64,000 bases of DNA from positions 10,334,501-10,398,500 of the forward strand of contig JBBDHG010000015.1 in NCBI GenBank assembly GCA_037951165.1. Reading direction: 5' to 3'. Within the stretch, counting starts at the first letter, position 1; every line of letters starts with the position of its first letter. This DNA comes from Lophius americanus. Its lineage: Eukaryota; Chordata; Actinopteri; Lophiiformes; Lophiidae. The notes beneath the pieces are model-generated. The model was not told the DNA's origin, did not search any database, and saw only the letters and a program-made list of their open reading frames with translations. This document shows, one piece after another, positions 23,445-34,300 of the stretch. Position numbers and translations under genes: made by a program.

Positions 23445-26400
23445 TTTATCTACACATGTCTATAATATGTCCTATTAAATAGTATGGCTTGTGTTTTGTC
23501 ACCCTTACAATGTCTCTTTATTGGAGCAGCTGTGACGACTAAATCTCCTGTTTGACGATTAATCAGACAGATAGATAGCTTGTTTTTTTTCTATCTATCT
23601 ATCTATCTATCTATCTATCCATCCATCCATCCATCTATCTATCTATCTTTGGCGGCTGTAAATCAGTGAGAATAGCAGCCGTTACCCAATGGGTCAAATC
23701 CAGAGGAATAATTTAATTATGCTGTACTGTGTATGAGTATTTGTGATCACTATAATAATCCAATCTGACAACATCTAAGACCCTCAGGCTGGAGGTATAA
23801 AGGGCTTTCTCTGGGCTAACACTTAAAACCTATTCTTATTTTCAGCTGATTATACACAGAAATACATAGTTATGAATAATATAATTCCCTTATTCCAAGA
23901 ATTCCCCCTAAATTCTACACCCTGCACTTTTAAGTTTGGGCTGGTGGTTAGTCAGAGGTTGATGACTGCTGTTTCCACAGCTTGTCCTCATTCGCTGGAA
24001 TCTAAGTGAATTTTTTACTGATTTTGTAATGCAACGACTGAGATTGTGGGAAGCTACAACGAATAAGCAGCCGGTCGTATTGTTGTAGAGTTTGCCTTTT
24101 GCATTTCAACACACTGTTGGTTTTAACACATGCATTTGTTCTCTTACCCATTTCAAATCTACTTAGTCTCACTTCTTTGGCTGAGCTGATCTCATTCACA
24201 CAGTCCAAATTCCCATGGGGCATCCAATGTTTGGCGACCCAGTTTTCTTCCTCTGAATGCTTTTGGCTTAAAGGCCTAGACTCAGATATAAGAGCAACTA
24301 TTAGTAAGTTGAACATTTCAAGACTTGTCTACCTATCCTTAAGTACAATTTTGCTTTTCAGCCACTGATAATTTGGGGCATTTTTTCCCCTATATTTAAA
24401 TCTACATTCAGTTTGTTTTTGCACTGCATCAGAGAGCTGCTCAAGCTTGGCTGAACTGAATGGGTTGCAGTGGGGGAGAAGAAGGTCATTACAACAACAT
24501 GAATGGCACAATTGTATTGCTATCATAACCAAAATGAAATATTTGGTAATAATTTCAGACAAAAGCTCCTCTTAACAAAAATGCAGAGATTAATGGTACA
24601 TTCTTATTTGGAATTCCCCTCATTTCCTATATAAATGGCAGAAAAACACCACAGGACCACATGCCTGTGACTAAATAAAGGACTTATTATAGCAAACGTT
24701 TTCATGCTGACACACGAAACAGTGTCAATTGTTTTATTTTGGACATGTGCTGATGGTATCATCAATAAATAAGACATCTGCACCAACAGCAAATCACATA
24801 GACATAATTCCCAAACAAGGGATGGGCCAAAAGTTGTAAATACTTAAACTGCCATAGTCTGAATGTAGAATATTGCAGCTGCATTAAGTTTTATTTAATT
24901 TATTGTAATTTTAATGACCATAATCACTTTTAATTTGGTCTGAAGTGACCACAATTAGCTCTTCATCTGCATTCTAGAGTAGTTACAGACAGAGTGACAT
25001 TTCACTGTCATAGACTAGGGTTCAAGTCCTTGGAACAAAAAGGCAGCCCTGAACTAATTTTATTCTTGTTTGTAGGCGCATAGGAATTCCAGAGGCACGC
25101 TAAAGCAGAGTTTTTTTCTCAGCTCAACAAGAGCAGCATCATTATCCATAACAAACCATCCCTTGACAGAATATTGTCATCTACAAAGTTCCAACCTGTT
25201 TTATTGCATTATAGTTTAAGTAACTTTTGTACAAATCAAAAAAAGTTGAAGCACTTCGACGGTGTGAGACAAAAATTCTCTCTCCAGGCTCTCCATGGAA
25301 TCGGTCTTGTGTGCCATTGCTGGCTAGAGGTGTAGATTTCTGTCTGGACCACTAGGACCTCACGCGCCTCCTTGTGCCAACATTAAAAGGCTTAAAATGA
25401 CTTGCAATCTTCTGTAGACCACCCTCTTTAAGAGATGCGCGTTTCAGTGAAAAAAGCTCTACAATTTCTAGCACATATGACGTATTTGCTCGTTATGTCC
25501 TTGTCGGAGACGAATCAGGCACAGTAATGTTTATACTACAAAAGATATGTGGTCAAATGTGATCCAGACCACCTAGGCAAGTGGTAGAGTGATCGGATCA
25601 CAAGTCTCGGAGGTCGTTTGCACTTCTATTTAGCAATGTTGTCTCACTGTTCACGAGTGATCTGGTGGCCCAAATTTCTTTTAAAACTAAGTCTAAACAT
25701 GGGCAAAGTATCAAAAAATGAGGAAAACTTTGACCACTTTTGAGCAAGACCGGTGGTTCTTTAGGGCATGACGTGGAAGAGGTGCTAACCAGAGTGAAGT
25801 GTGAAATCCCCATAACGACTTGTTCATCTGAGGTTTGATTGCTTAAATAAATTAATCCGGTGATTGGAATTTTTAAATTTATAGCTTGGGTATATCCGGC
25901 CTAAATGCGGACATAGATTTTTAGACCGCTTTTTAGCTCCAGTCTGTGTTGCTGTAATCTTTGTGTTTTTTCACAAACCTTTTACCGGATCTTAAACAAA
26001 AAGTAATAAAAACACCTCATTCTAGTCACAGCCGGAGGAACACCTAATATTGGTTGAAACTGATGGACTTTTCAACTTTTTCTGATATTTTTTTAGACTT
26101 TTTACTGATACAGACGCTGCTCAATAAAAGGCATTTAAACAACATACTTGACTCGATGTTGGTGTGCAAGAAATAAGCCGAGATGTCATTTTTTTGTCTG
26201 CAGTTTTACAGTTCAACTTCTAGTGCATCCGGCATATCGCCACTTCATTACATGGAACACAAGGTACTGCCTGTGTTTTGCTGTCCTTGAAACTCAAGTT
26301 ATCTATTTGGATTCTGGACGAAATGTCAGCATTTAAATCAGGCCTGGTCAATTCTCCACATTTAGAAACAAAATAGCCTTGATGTGAGGTTCCAGCAGCA

Positions 26401-28674
26401 TTCACACAAAGCTACTATTGTCCAACAGAGCAGCGCCGTACCCTGAGAAAGCTACCAAAGACAATGGTTGCCCTTATCTGCTAGCAGAGAAGAACTCCAA
26501 CACGTGATAACCGCAAACTATGAGGTCCCCCAAATCAGCACTGTCACCAACATCTGAGTCCACTAGCTAAATAATTAGAAACCACTTTATAGCTTGCGGA
26601 TGGTGCTATGAGCCACCTTTACCTTCATTTATTATTTATTATACACACAGCAAATTTAAAAGTAATGAGTATCAATTTCTCAAGCCAAGACCAAAAGGAA
26701 AATGGAATACACTTGACGCCGAAATGTGTTTGTTTCAATTATTTAATTCATTATTTTTTTATCTGATTCTAATCTTAATTAATTATGTGATAACTGTGTA
26801 GAGCACTTTGTAGCTGTCTCGAAAAGTTCTCTTTTGAGCGCCGTCAAGAATCCCTGAGGAAGTTGATCAACAGAGTTGGAGGCATTGAAAAAAGTAAACA
26901 GACAAGCGCTATCAGAACTTAAAACAAACACAAAGACCTGTTCTGAATTTATAACAAAGAAAGGACAAATTAGCTGGATGCGAATCATGGAAGAAGAGTT
27001 GCATAAAAGAAACGTACTACAAACTTGAGGGTTCACCTCAGACACCATCACCCAAAGACAGCAATATCTTAAATCATCAAAGCTAGCTTTAAATCAGTGC
27101 GACCTGAAAGCCAATCAACATTGGTGACACGCAGCCTGCAAATTTGCTAGGCGAACAAAGAAAAACCCACTCTCCATTACCTGTGCATAGACCTACGACA
27201 AGACATAGTGGAAAATCATGGCTTTTGTTATCCGATCAGGACCCTGGAACCAAGGCATGTGACTAAGCTGCTAAGTTGTTACTGCAACAGCTCATTATCT
27301 CACTGCAGACTGTCGTAGTCCTCGCACGTTTACATTTAGTTAAGTTGGGCTAGACTTTATAGCAAACGGTTCAGTTTGTCAGGAGCACCAACATTTATGT
27401 CATAACAAGGTTTTATTATATCGTGATGATCAGTCTGTCTTGATGATCCAGTTTAAAACTGTACATTTGTCTGAAGAGATGAAAAGACTGAGACCTTTGT
27501 CTGATTGGAAGAATTTGATGTTGGCAAAGATTTCCTGTGGGGGACGGAATTTTCAGATTGATACATTGCTCAAACATACCATAACGACCACCCATCTAAT
27601 ATTGTGAAGGTTTCTTTCTTTTGCGGCCCAAACAGGTTTGTGATGTTGCTGTGTTCTAACACCTTTCCATCAGAACCAACATAAAATTTTGCTGCAATTT
27701 GTGCTACATTAGCTCTTCTGTGGGATCGGACAACACTGGTTAGCCTTCACTACCCCACATTGAGCAGTGAGCGTTGGATATCCATGATCCTATTGCTGGT
27801 TCACCAGTTCCCTTCCTTAGATCACTTTGGTAGGTACAAACCACTGCAGATCGGAACACCTTGCATTTTTGAGATGCTTAGACACAGCGATCTGGCAATC
27901 ACAATTTGGTCTCTGTCAAAGTTGGTCAGATCCTTATACCTGACCATTAATCCTGCCTCCAACAATATCAACTTAAGGAAAAAAATGATCACCTGATTCC
28001 TAAAAATCCAATTTATTGACAGGTGCCATGGTAACAAGAAAATCATTCTGAAATCCTCTTTCAGTGGTCATAACGTTATGGCAGATCCATGTATGGGATT
28101 ACAATACGGAGCATATTGCAGAATATTTAACATCACAACAATGCATACCATATACTGGTAAATATCTGAATTCCCTCTTTAATATGGAGCATATATACTA
28201 TTTAGATTGGACTCGTGACGTCAGCCATCAATGCTCGCAGGTCTCTCCTGATCACGACACATCTAGAGTGTCAGTGAACGCCTCGCAGCAGCTGCAGGTT
28301 AATCCCATCATGAGCTTCGTGTCCAACGTGCCCATTCAACCACAATCCCAACCGCTCCTCCCTAAACAAATAAGCAAACAGCGGGTTTACCGTTTGAACA
28401 TGGCCTCCATGTCTTTAATCTGCTTGCGTGAGAACTCCTTGAACTCCGTGTAGGGGTTGAACACCCGGTTGAGTCTGGGAGCAGCGTTGCCCTCGCTGAT
28501 GTCCAGCCTGCGGTTCAGTTTGTCAGACAGCTCGGAAGACGAGTCCCCGCAGGCAGCTTCAGGCTCCGTTGCTTTGGGTTTTACCGGCATCTCCTCGCTC
28601 TCCAGTCCCGGCTCAGTCGGCTCTGCGACAGACAGCCGCGACTGCAGCTTCTTTGCTAGCTCTTCGGACGCCAT
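19680..28674 (-). CDS. efhd1: EF-hand domain protein D1 (swiprosin-2), four coding exons
   Basis: The CDS joins, in transcript order, 28674-28391, 21758-21611, 20852-20718 and 19814-19680 (702 nt, 233 aa; mammalian EFHD1/EFHD2 are about 240 aa). After a low-complexity acidic N-terminus the sequence runs RVFNPYTEF, then two canonical EF-hands: loop 1 DTGRDGFIDLME (97-108) and loop 2 DEDFDGKLSFRE (133-144). The conserved LLIF-AAAGELQE block and a charged coiled-coil C-terminus follow. The family binds Ca2+ and actin; EFHD1 is linked to mitochondrial Ca2+ responses (established). All junctions are GT-AG and all phases close. The MASEELA start matches EFHD1, and the kcnj13 neighbour supports EFHD1, but the C-terminus (AAFKQLQSTF) and EFKEFSRKQIKDME resemble EFHD2. 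The family is certain and the paralogue likely. Confidence 0.93.
20718..20852 (-). CDS. efhd1: efhd1 coding exon 3
   Basis: 45 codons in phase 0, from FLLIFRRAAAGELQEE to FFEAK. The acceptor is CTTTTGCAG and the donor AAG|GTATTC. The segment contains SGLMALARLSEI, closer to EFHD1 (MALAKL) than EFHD2 (CVLARL). Confidence 0.95.
21611..21758 (-). CDS. efhd1: efhd1 coding exon 2 (both EF-hand loops)
   Basis: Begins after the acceptor CTGTAG with the last base of Arg95, followed by Tyr-Asp-Thr-Gly. It carries both Ca2+-binding loops and ends exactly on the final Glu (144) of loop 2, at donor GAG|GTGGGA. Confidence 0.95.
21847..22172 (+). mobile_element. tRNA-headed SINE-like repeat in efhd1 intron 1
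   Basis: Opens with a tRNA-like head: box A GTGGCTCAGATGTTAGAGC and box B GTGATTCAATCCC at about 21894-21906. A body common in teleosts follows (GTGTCCTTGAGCAAAATACTGAACCCC, then CGCTTTGAGTGGTCGAGCAG), ending CAGTCCATTACCATTAC. It lies antisense to efhd1 and starts only about 90 nt from the exon 2 acceptor. It is not a functional tRNA because the 3' half cannot fold. Confidence 0.8.
23390..23441. repeat. (AT)n microsatellite
   Basis: About 25 uninterrupted TA units. Confidence 0.95.
23591..23649. repeat. (CTAT)n with an inner (CATC)n block
   Basis: About 15 tetranucleotide units; a central CATC block interrupts the CTAT units, so it is a compound microsatellite. Confidence 0.95.
27645..28087 (-). 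mobile_element. Tc1-like transposon relic (family B), transposase N-terminal part
   Basis: On the minus strand the terminal GATCTGCCATAACGTTATGAC and a subterminal TGACAGG lead into a frame encoding LTNFDRDQIVIARSLCLSISK, the helix-turn-helix region of a Tc1 transposase (typical: FDKGQIV-ARRLGQSISK). A degraded VVRSHRRAN-like segment follows. It is broken by stops and truncated at its 3' end. Confidence 0.75.
28391..28674 (-). CDS. efhd1: efhd1 coding exon 1
   Basis: Encodes MASEELAKKLQSRL through AMFK plus two bases of an Arg codon, and ends at donor ACG|GTAAAC (28390-28389). The open frame extends upstream past the ATG without another in-frame ATG, so 28674 is the preferred start. It is GC-richer than its surroundings. 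Confidence 0.93.
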
Positions 28675-28919
28675 GCTGAGGATGCAACGGTACTCAGTGA
28701 GAATGGAGCCTGGGAGCAGCTTCGATGAAGGACCACTGTCATTCGTCCTCACTGAGAGGACTACGCTTCCGGTTCAGCCCTCCAGAATAAAAGTCAGCTC
28801 CGTCCTCACATTCTTTTTCGGTTTTATAGTGTCTAGCAACGGCGTTCATGTTCCTTAGCGCCACCTACTGCCTTAGGGTGTGGACCAAGTGCATACCTCT
28901 TTCAAACGCGAGTCTTCTC

Positions 28920-28983
28920 AAATACTTTGAAAAGCGAGTCTTTTCAAAGTATTTACTTTCTCGAGGTATTTCCTCGCGAAAGG
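28920..28983. repeat. Two adjacent hairpins upstream of efhd1
   Basis: The first is perfect: AAATACTTTGAAAAG (28920-28934), loop CGAGT, then its exact reverse complement (28940-28954). The second follows at once: TTTCTCGAGG pairs with CCTCGCGAAA around TATTT (about 28957-28982). The motif GCGAGTCTT also recurs directly at 28908 and 28934. Confidence 0.8.
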
Positions 28984-29064
28984 TGGATACAGGGTGTTTT
29001 TCTAGTGGCGAAAATGAGGTGAAATACCCTTGAGCAGCCCGTCCAATTGACAAAACAAGATTAA

Positions 29065-29210
29065 GAACGTACCCTCTAAATTTCTCATTTGGTGGAGAAA
29101 GAACATGGAAAAATGTCCCTCTAGTTGATAAAAGGTATATTATAGATTTCAACTAGAGCGGAGCTAATGGAAGGTGCCCTCTACGATTCCCCTTAGTGGA
29201 GAAATATGGT
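29065..29210. repeat. Degraded tandem-like repeat (CCCTCTA...GTGGAGAAA)
   Basis: Three imperfect units start with ACCCTCTAAA (about 29071), TCCCTCTAGT (29117) and GCCCTCTACG (29177). Two of them continue with TGGTGGAGAAA/TAGTGGAGAAA. Spacing is about 45-60 nt. It looks like an old minisatellite or the inside of a transposon. Confidence 0.4.
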
Positions 29211-29560
29211 GCAGTGCCATAAAGGCTGCCTTATATTTTACATATGAAAAAAACTCTATCTCCTGAGCAACTGTCATCATGCATGAAGAAGGCACCCTTT
29301 ATATTTCATTTATTTCTTTTAATTAACCAATATATATTTACAGCTGGAATTAAGTTTAAAAATCTCCTCAATGCATCATCTCCATCGAGATGTCAGTGTA
29401 ACGCCTATTTAACACCCAGTGGATAGATCCTGTCTCAGCTGAGACTGGGCAAGGGTTAGGAAACACTTTGGATCTAAGGCCCGCCCACAATTTACCTCTA
29501 AATTCATCTATTGGTCAGCCTTAGGCCGAGGGTCGCGTCATTTAGGCAAAGTTAAATTAC

Positions 29561-29911
29561 AGTTCAAGTTCATGAAACGCTTGTCAAGTGCAGTTTCATT
29601 TCCCTTCCTGCGAAGCCCGTTCCTCTCTGCCTCTGTTTGGTTAGTCTTGGTTTCTAGGCCGAGCAAGGCTTCGATGATTGGATGAATGTAAAGATGTCAG
29701 CGTCACAGCCAATCAGAGGAGCTTGACGCTGTCCGTGGAGACAGAAAGCAGTTTATCTCTTTTCTGTCAAGCGGAAAAAAACAGCATGGAGCATTTTCAA
29801 GAGTTCAGGGTTAAATCCACAGCTACATTCATGTAAAATGGAAAGTACATCATAAGAAGTCCTAAATAGATTAATCAAATGTGATTGTCGACGAGGACTT
29901 ACAACATTCTG
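29561..29911 (+). promoter_or_regulatory. nlrx1: Putative nlrx1 promoter and 5' non-coding exon
   Basis: A CCAAT box in good context (CAGCCAATCAGAGG, about 29706-29719) is followed by a strong splice donor CATTCTG|GTAAGA (GT at 29912-29913). The first coding exon of nlrx1 starts with an acceptor at 31255-31256, so a non-coding exon must precede it. This is the best candidate. The transcription start is not defined. Confidence 0.4.
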
Positions 29912-30892
29912 GTAAGACCCAAGACTTCGCTAACGTTAAGCGCTGAATGTCATGTTGTGTAAATGTTTCCATTACAGTAAATCTCAGTCTCAGGCTAAAT
30001 AAAGCTAGATCACATCTTCACCGACATGCGTTTCATTTGTCGGCTATTAACTTTGGCTGAGAGAAGAAACTTATTTCGTGACATTTAGTCAAGTCATTTG
30101 GCTTCAGTAGGGTGTAAGTCAAGCCTTAACATGCTGCAACAGTCCTTCGGCTAACAGACCTATTTTGTGTCACCTTCAACTTTACCAGACAAAAACATGA
30201 ACTTGTGTTACCAACTATCTGCCTTTCCAAAATCCGCTCTAAGAAGAGAAAAAAAATAGTTATTCTATATTATCCTATACTTTACATGCACTATGAATGA
30301 AATAAAATAATACAAACTTCTTACAAATATACAAATTTCCAAAATGATTGCAGTACAGTTTTAGGGAGCAATCCTATTTTCAGAGATCAATTTGATAATG
30401 AGCCTCAGAGATAGATTTAAAATCACACAAATAAATAAGTTCTGACTGGTGCAGGTCCTTCTGTAAATTCCAGCAAGAATTAGCAGCATTCCCAAAGGCT
30501 TGTTGGGCTCCAGCTCCTGCTGAGAGCAGAGACCTTATTGCTTTTGTCTTTTGTACATTTATATTCAATGATAAAAATTAAAAAAAAGCAGCCTAAAAAG
30601 TGTGTGAAAACATAATGTTAGTGGTATGATGCTACAAAGAATGATTTACCCTTCCAGTATAAAACAGCAGTATAAAGAATAAAAAACTAAAAAGCTAAGA
30701 TGGTTCTTCATTCATTACTTTTCTCCCCAGATGCATACATTCCATAAGAGTTTTTCAGTACATCGTGTTCCCCTCATATTGGATATGGGTAGAAGTCTAC
30801 TTCACAGATGTGAAAACTTGCCCTTCTCTTCTCCTAACTTTTCCGTTCGTCCGGACAGAGAAGTTCGCTTCTTTGCGTCTCACGCCTTTGAG

Positions 30893-31052
30893 TCTCGTAA
30901 AAGCTACCTACTGTTGCACAGATTGTTGAAAAAGTAAATACTGGTTCTGACAGAAGGGTATCAGAACACACAATGACATCACAGAGGTGTTTTGGTGGCA
31001 ATAAGGAATCCTAAACAATATGAGGCAGGTGTTCTTAATATTATGGCTGACT
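30893..31052 (+). mobile_element. Tc1-like transposon relic (family B), internally deleted
   Basis: Contains AAAGCTACCTACTGTTGCAC, GTATCAGAACACACAATG and, immediately after, GGTGTTTTGGTGGCAATAAGG and GGCAGGTGTTCTTAATATTATGGCTGA. These are an N-terminal transposase segment joined directly to the 3' terminal repeat, so about 1 kb of interior is missing. It sits in the putative nlrx1 first intron. Confidence 0.65.
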
Positions 31053-31256
31053 TAGTATATATCATAGTTTTAGGTTTATGTTTAGTTGAGTTAGACCCAT
31101 CTGGGGATTATCCCCATGATACATGAGATACAAACAAGTAATCCAGCGCTTCAAAAAGTAAATCGGCAGTTAACGCAAGCAGTGATCAGAAACTGCACAG
31201 GCTAGTTTTATTTTCCTTTCTGCTCATTTCTCACGCTTGTATCTGTTTTTTTACAG

Positions 31257-31308
31257 GACAGCCTGATGTTAAGAGGCAGCAGAACAGAAGGATGAGCTCA
31301 CTGCACAG
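31257..31308 (+). CDS. nlrx1: nlrx1 coding exon 1 (17 coding nt) with upstream ORF
   Basis: The acceptor TTTTTTACAG ends at 31256. The coding part is only ATG plus 14 nt (MSSLH and two bases), from 31292 to 31308; donor AG|GTTGGT. A nine-codon uORF (31266-31295) ends in TGA overlapping the start codon as ATGA. The main ATG has a purine at -3, while the uORF ATG has a weak context. Confidence 0.75.
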
Positions 31309-34300
31309 GTTGGTGCCCAAACCTATTATTATTGATACTTAAACTGATTTAGGGATTTTCGGTGAGACACAGGATTAAGAAAGTAGATATTTAACAGTTC
31401 TTCAGTGGACTTCAATCAGAATTTAATAGAAAAAGTAGTTTTTGTTTGTTAGTATTTATTACACAACATGAATATTGCACTTAAAATATATTGTGAATAC
31501 ACATTCTTGATAAGTTCTCAAATAAGAACAGCAGAAAGAAAATGGGGCTGATGCATGAATGTTTTTTTTAAATTGCTCTCTCATAATATCTTCTTGCACA
31601 AAGCAGTTAAAAGAATTCATAAAAATCCTAACTGTGATTATTTCTCTCTCCAGCCCTGACAATGTAGATGACATAAATGTGATTATCAACTGCAGGCCTG
31701 CCAATTTTTGATAAGATTATGAAATAAAATGCCGCAATAAAGCCACACTGAATGGTTACTAAGTGATAAGATTAACGTTGGGTGTCTGCCAGGACCAAAG
31801 CTGCACATCTAGTCACTGTCCATGAGAAGAAGTTAAGTTATTGTTGGGACAGTAATGTGTAAGGATTGAGAGGGAGACATAGAGGGAGAGATTCAGTGTA
31901 TTTTGGGAGGTTTCCTAGCAGTCTCAGAGCAGCTTAACTAGTTGTCGGCCTGAGCTTGAATTAGTTGCACGCTTCACCAAACAGGAAAGTTTTAAACGTA
32001 AACCTAAATTATAGAGAAACTGAAATTTCAGCGAAACTGAAACCACAGAGAACCTGTAGAAAACCTTTCCATATTGTTAAACACTTAATGACATATGAGC
32101 CATTAAGTGGTGAAAACAAGTGGATTCACTCTTGGGTGTCCATTTGTAAAAAAAAAATAAAAATAAAAAAAAGCAGATGAGCCGCACTGTCTGAACTCCA
32201 TCCCAAATTAAATCCTAATTTTACATTAAGCACGTGATATTTTCTCCACCACTGATGCTAACATGTTTTAGTTATCTAACATTTTTTTGATGAAGATTGT
32301 TTTATCATTCTGGTTGCTATTATAACCTGCCTAGGGAGAATTCACAATATATGTGCCGCTGTGATTATCTGATAGGAATCATGTTGACTTGGATCCTTTA
32401 TTCCACCTTAGTTACATATACAAGGGTTAATGATGATTATAGTGAAATGCCATGTACAGTTTTTACTTTTGCAACCCTATTGGGTTCCACAGAACACAAA
32501 AAACTTCTCGACCTTCTGAGAGCAGACGTGTTAGTCAAGAAGACAGGTTGTAGCTTGTGTGTCATTATAAGCCCAGCCCATTAGCAGCTTCTTCGCCAAC
32601 ACTGTGAATTATTATCTGTGGGATAGAAGCGACCTTTCTAGCTTGTCCAACTGAACCAACCTATGTAATCTGTTCCGTTTTTTTCCAGACAGCTGCTCGG
32701 AGGAGCATGGAGGTGGAAGAGGACTGTGGCAGTTGCTCTCCATCCAGCTGCAAGCTTTCAGTGCAGCGCTTTTTGCTCCACTGCTTCAGAACCAGGTGCA
32801 CAACTTCGTTGTTATTTGACAATCATGGCAACACACTGATTACTTTAATACAGTTAAAGCAGTAGAAAGTTTAAAAATGATCAACAAATAGTTTTAGAGC
32901 AACGTTTGGAAAAACAGTGTTTTACTGTTTGAGTACAATATGGCCGATGGTTAGGAAGTTAAAAAGTTGTATGTTTTCCATACAAACTCCCCCTAGTTTG
33001 TAAAAATACACCGGTAATAATTTTGCACAGCATGTAGAATTTGTAATATTAATTAATTAATTAATTATTAGTAATTAATTAAAACTGAATAGATTTTACA
33101 GTACATTGCATATAAATGTATTTTAATGGTTGTTTTTTAATTTATTTTTTTCTGCTAATATTATCAATTAAAAACAAATGTGATCATTATCTGGGCAACT
33201 TTTTAAGTTAAAGCTATTACATAGACAGATATGTGAGCAAACCAGTAAAGATCTAAATATAAATGTATTCATGTATTGTATTATACAAACACTCGGTTGA
33301 AAGGGAGGTTTGCACAGGCAGCCACATTAGCTTAAACCGCCCTTGTATATAAAAGTAATAGTAGCAGTTATGCTGACATGCCATCTCCCTGTGATATTTT
33401 CTAGATGAGTTATCATTCAGGGGTTTTCTCATTACAGAAGGAACCTTAGTAGGAAAACTGGATATATTTGCTCAAACTGTAAAAGGCTGCCTTATTTCTC
33501 TGTTTTAGGAGACCCCCTTCAGATCCACAAAAGGAGACTCTTCCTGTGGTTCAGCCACCTTCCTCTGGAGGAGAAACAGTTTGGTGCTTATTTCTGTCCG
33601 GATAGCTTGCATGTAGAGCCGCTGATTCTTGAAAGAAATGCTGAAGAGGCTGCTGGACTGCTCAGCTCCCCTCTCCAGTCTCATGCTTCTTCTAGACCCT
33701 CTATGACTGTGGATAAGCTGTTCGAGACCACTGATGGCAGGAGTGTGGACCGGGGTCTCAATGTACTTCTGTACGGGGCTGTGGGAACGGGGAAAAGTAC
33801 AGTGGTTCGAAAGCTTGTGCTGGACTGGTGCACTGGGGCCACCCTGACTCAATTCAAGCTGCTGATTCCTTTCTCTTGTGAAGACCTCGGCCAGGTGTCA
33901 AAGTATGTTTATCTTCCTTTATCTAATTATGGCATCGAAACAAAATAAATAAATAAATTACCAGATGAAGCTCAAGCTTCACTTGTAGGTTTTTTGAAAC
34001 AGAAGTATAAAAACTTAAATGATTTGCATGATTCACTTCAGGTTTCCCCATGACACTAGATACAATTCTCTGCCTCAACGGATATTCAGTGAAGCCGATT
34101 TTCCAGCAACAGTTTTTACTATCATTTATTGATGTGAGTAAAAAATTTAACAATTTGTTCTGTATTTTTTCTCTGATGAAAAAGGATCGATGATCCGACC
34201 AGTTGGTGGCCATATAAGTTGGGCTTAATAGTCAAATATTAATTTTGGAAAATTTGAAAAATTAGCCTTTTATTGGATCTTTTAAATCCTCAACCATGCC

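Larger units (their letters stand above)
22173..28390 (-). other. Remainder of efhd1 intron 1
   Basis: About 6.2 kb with no exon I can support. It holds (AT)n at 23390-23441, a (CTAT)n/(CATC)n tract at 23591-23649 and a Tc1 family B relic at 27645-28087. The stretch 25570-25800 has a repeat-like feel (GTGGTAGAGTGATCGGATCACAAGTCTCGG) but I cannot name it. Confidence 0.5.
28675..29560. promoter_or_regulatory. Divergent efhd1/nlrx1 intergenic interval
   Basis: efhd1 is transcribed leftward from 28674, and the likely nlrx1 first exon lies to the right near 29911, so the two promoters are probably head-to-head within about 1 kb. The interval contains two strong adjacent hairpins (28920-28983) and a degraded short repeat (29065-29210). 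The promoter role is inferred from geometry only. Confidence 0.45.

Noticed and set aside
23390..23649. Spaced repeats as a CRISPR-like array
   Set aside because: They are simple microsatellites in a vertebrate genome, without spacers.
25570..25813. Repeat-like stretch in efhd1 intron 1
   Set aside because: The wording is reminiscent of a fish dispersed repeat, but I see no second copy in the window and cannot name it.
33505..33852. 115-codon antisense open frame over nlrx1 exon 3
   Set aside because: Shadow of the exon encoding Walker A.
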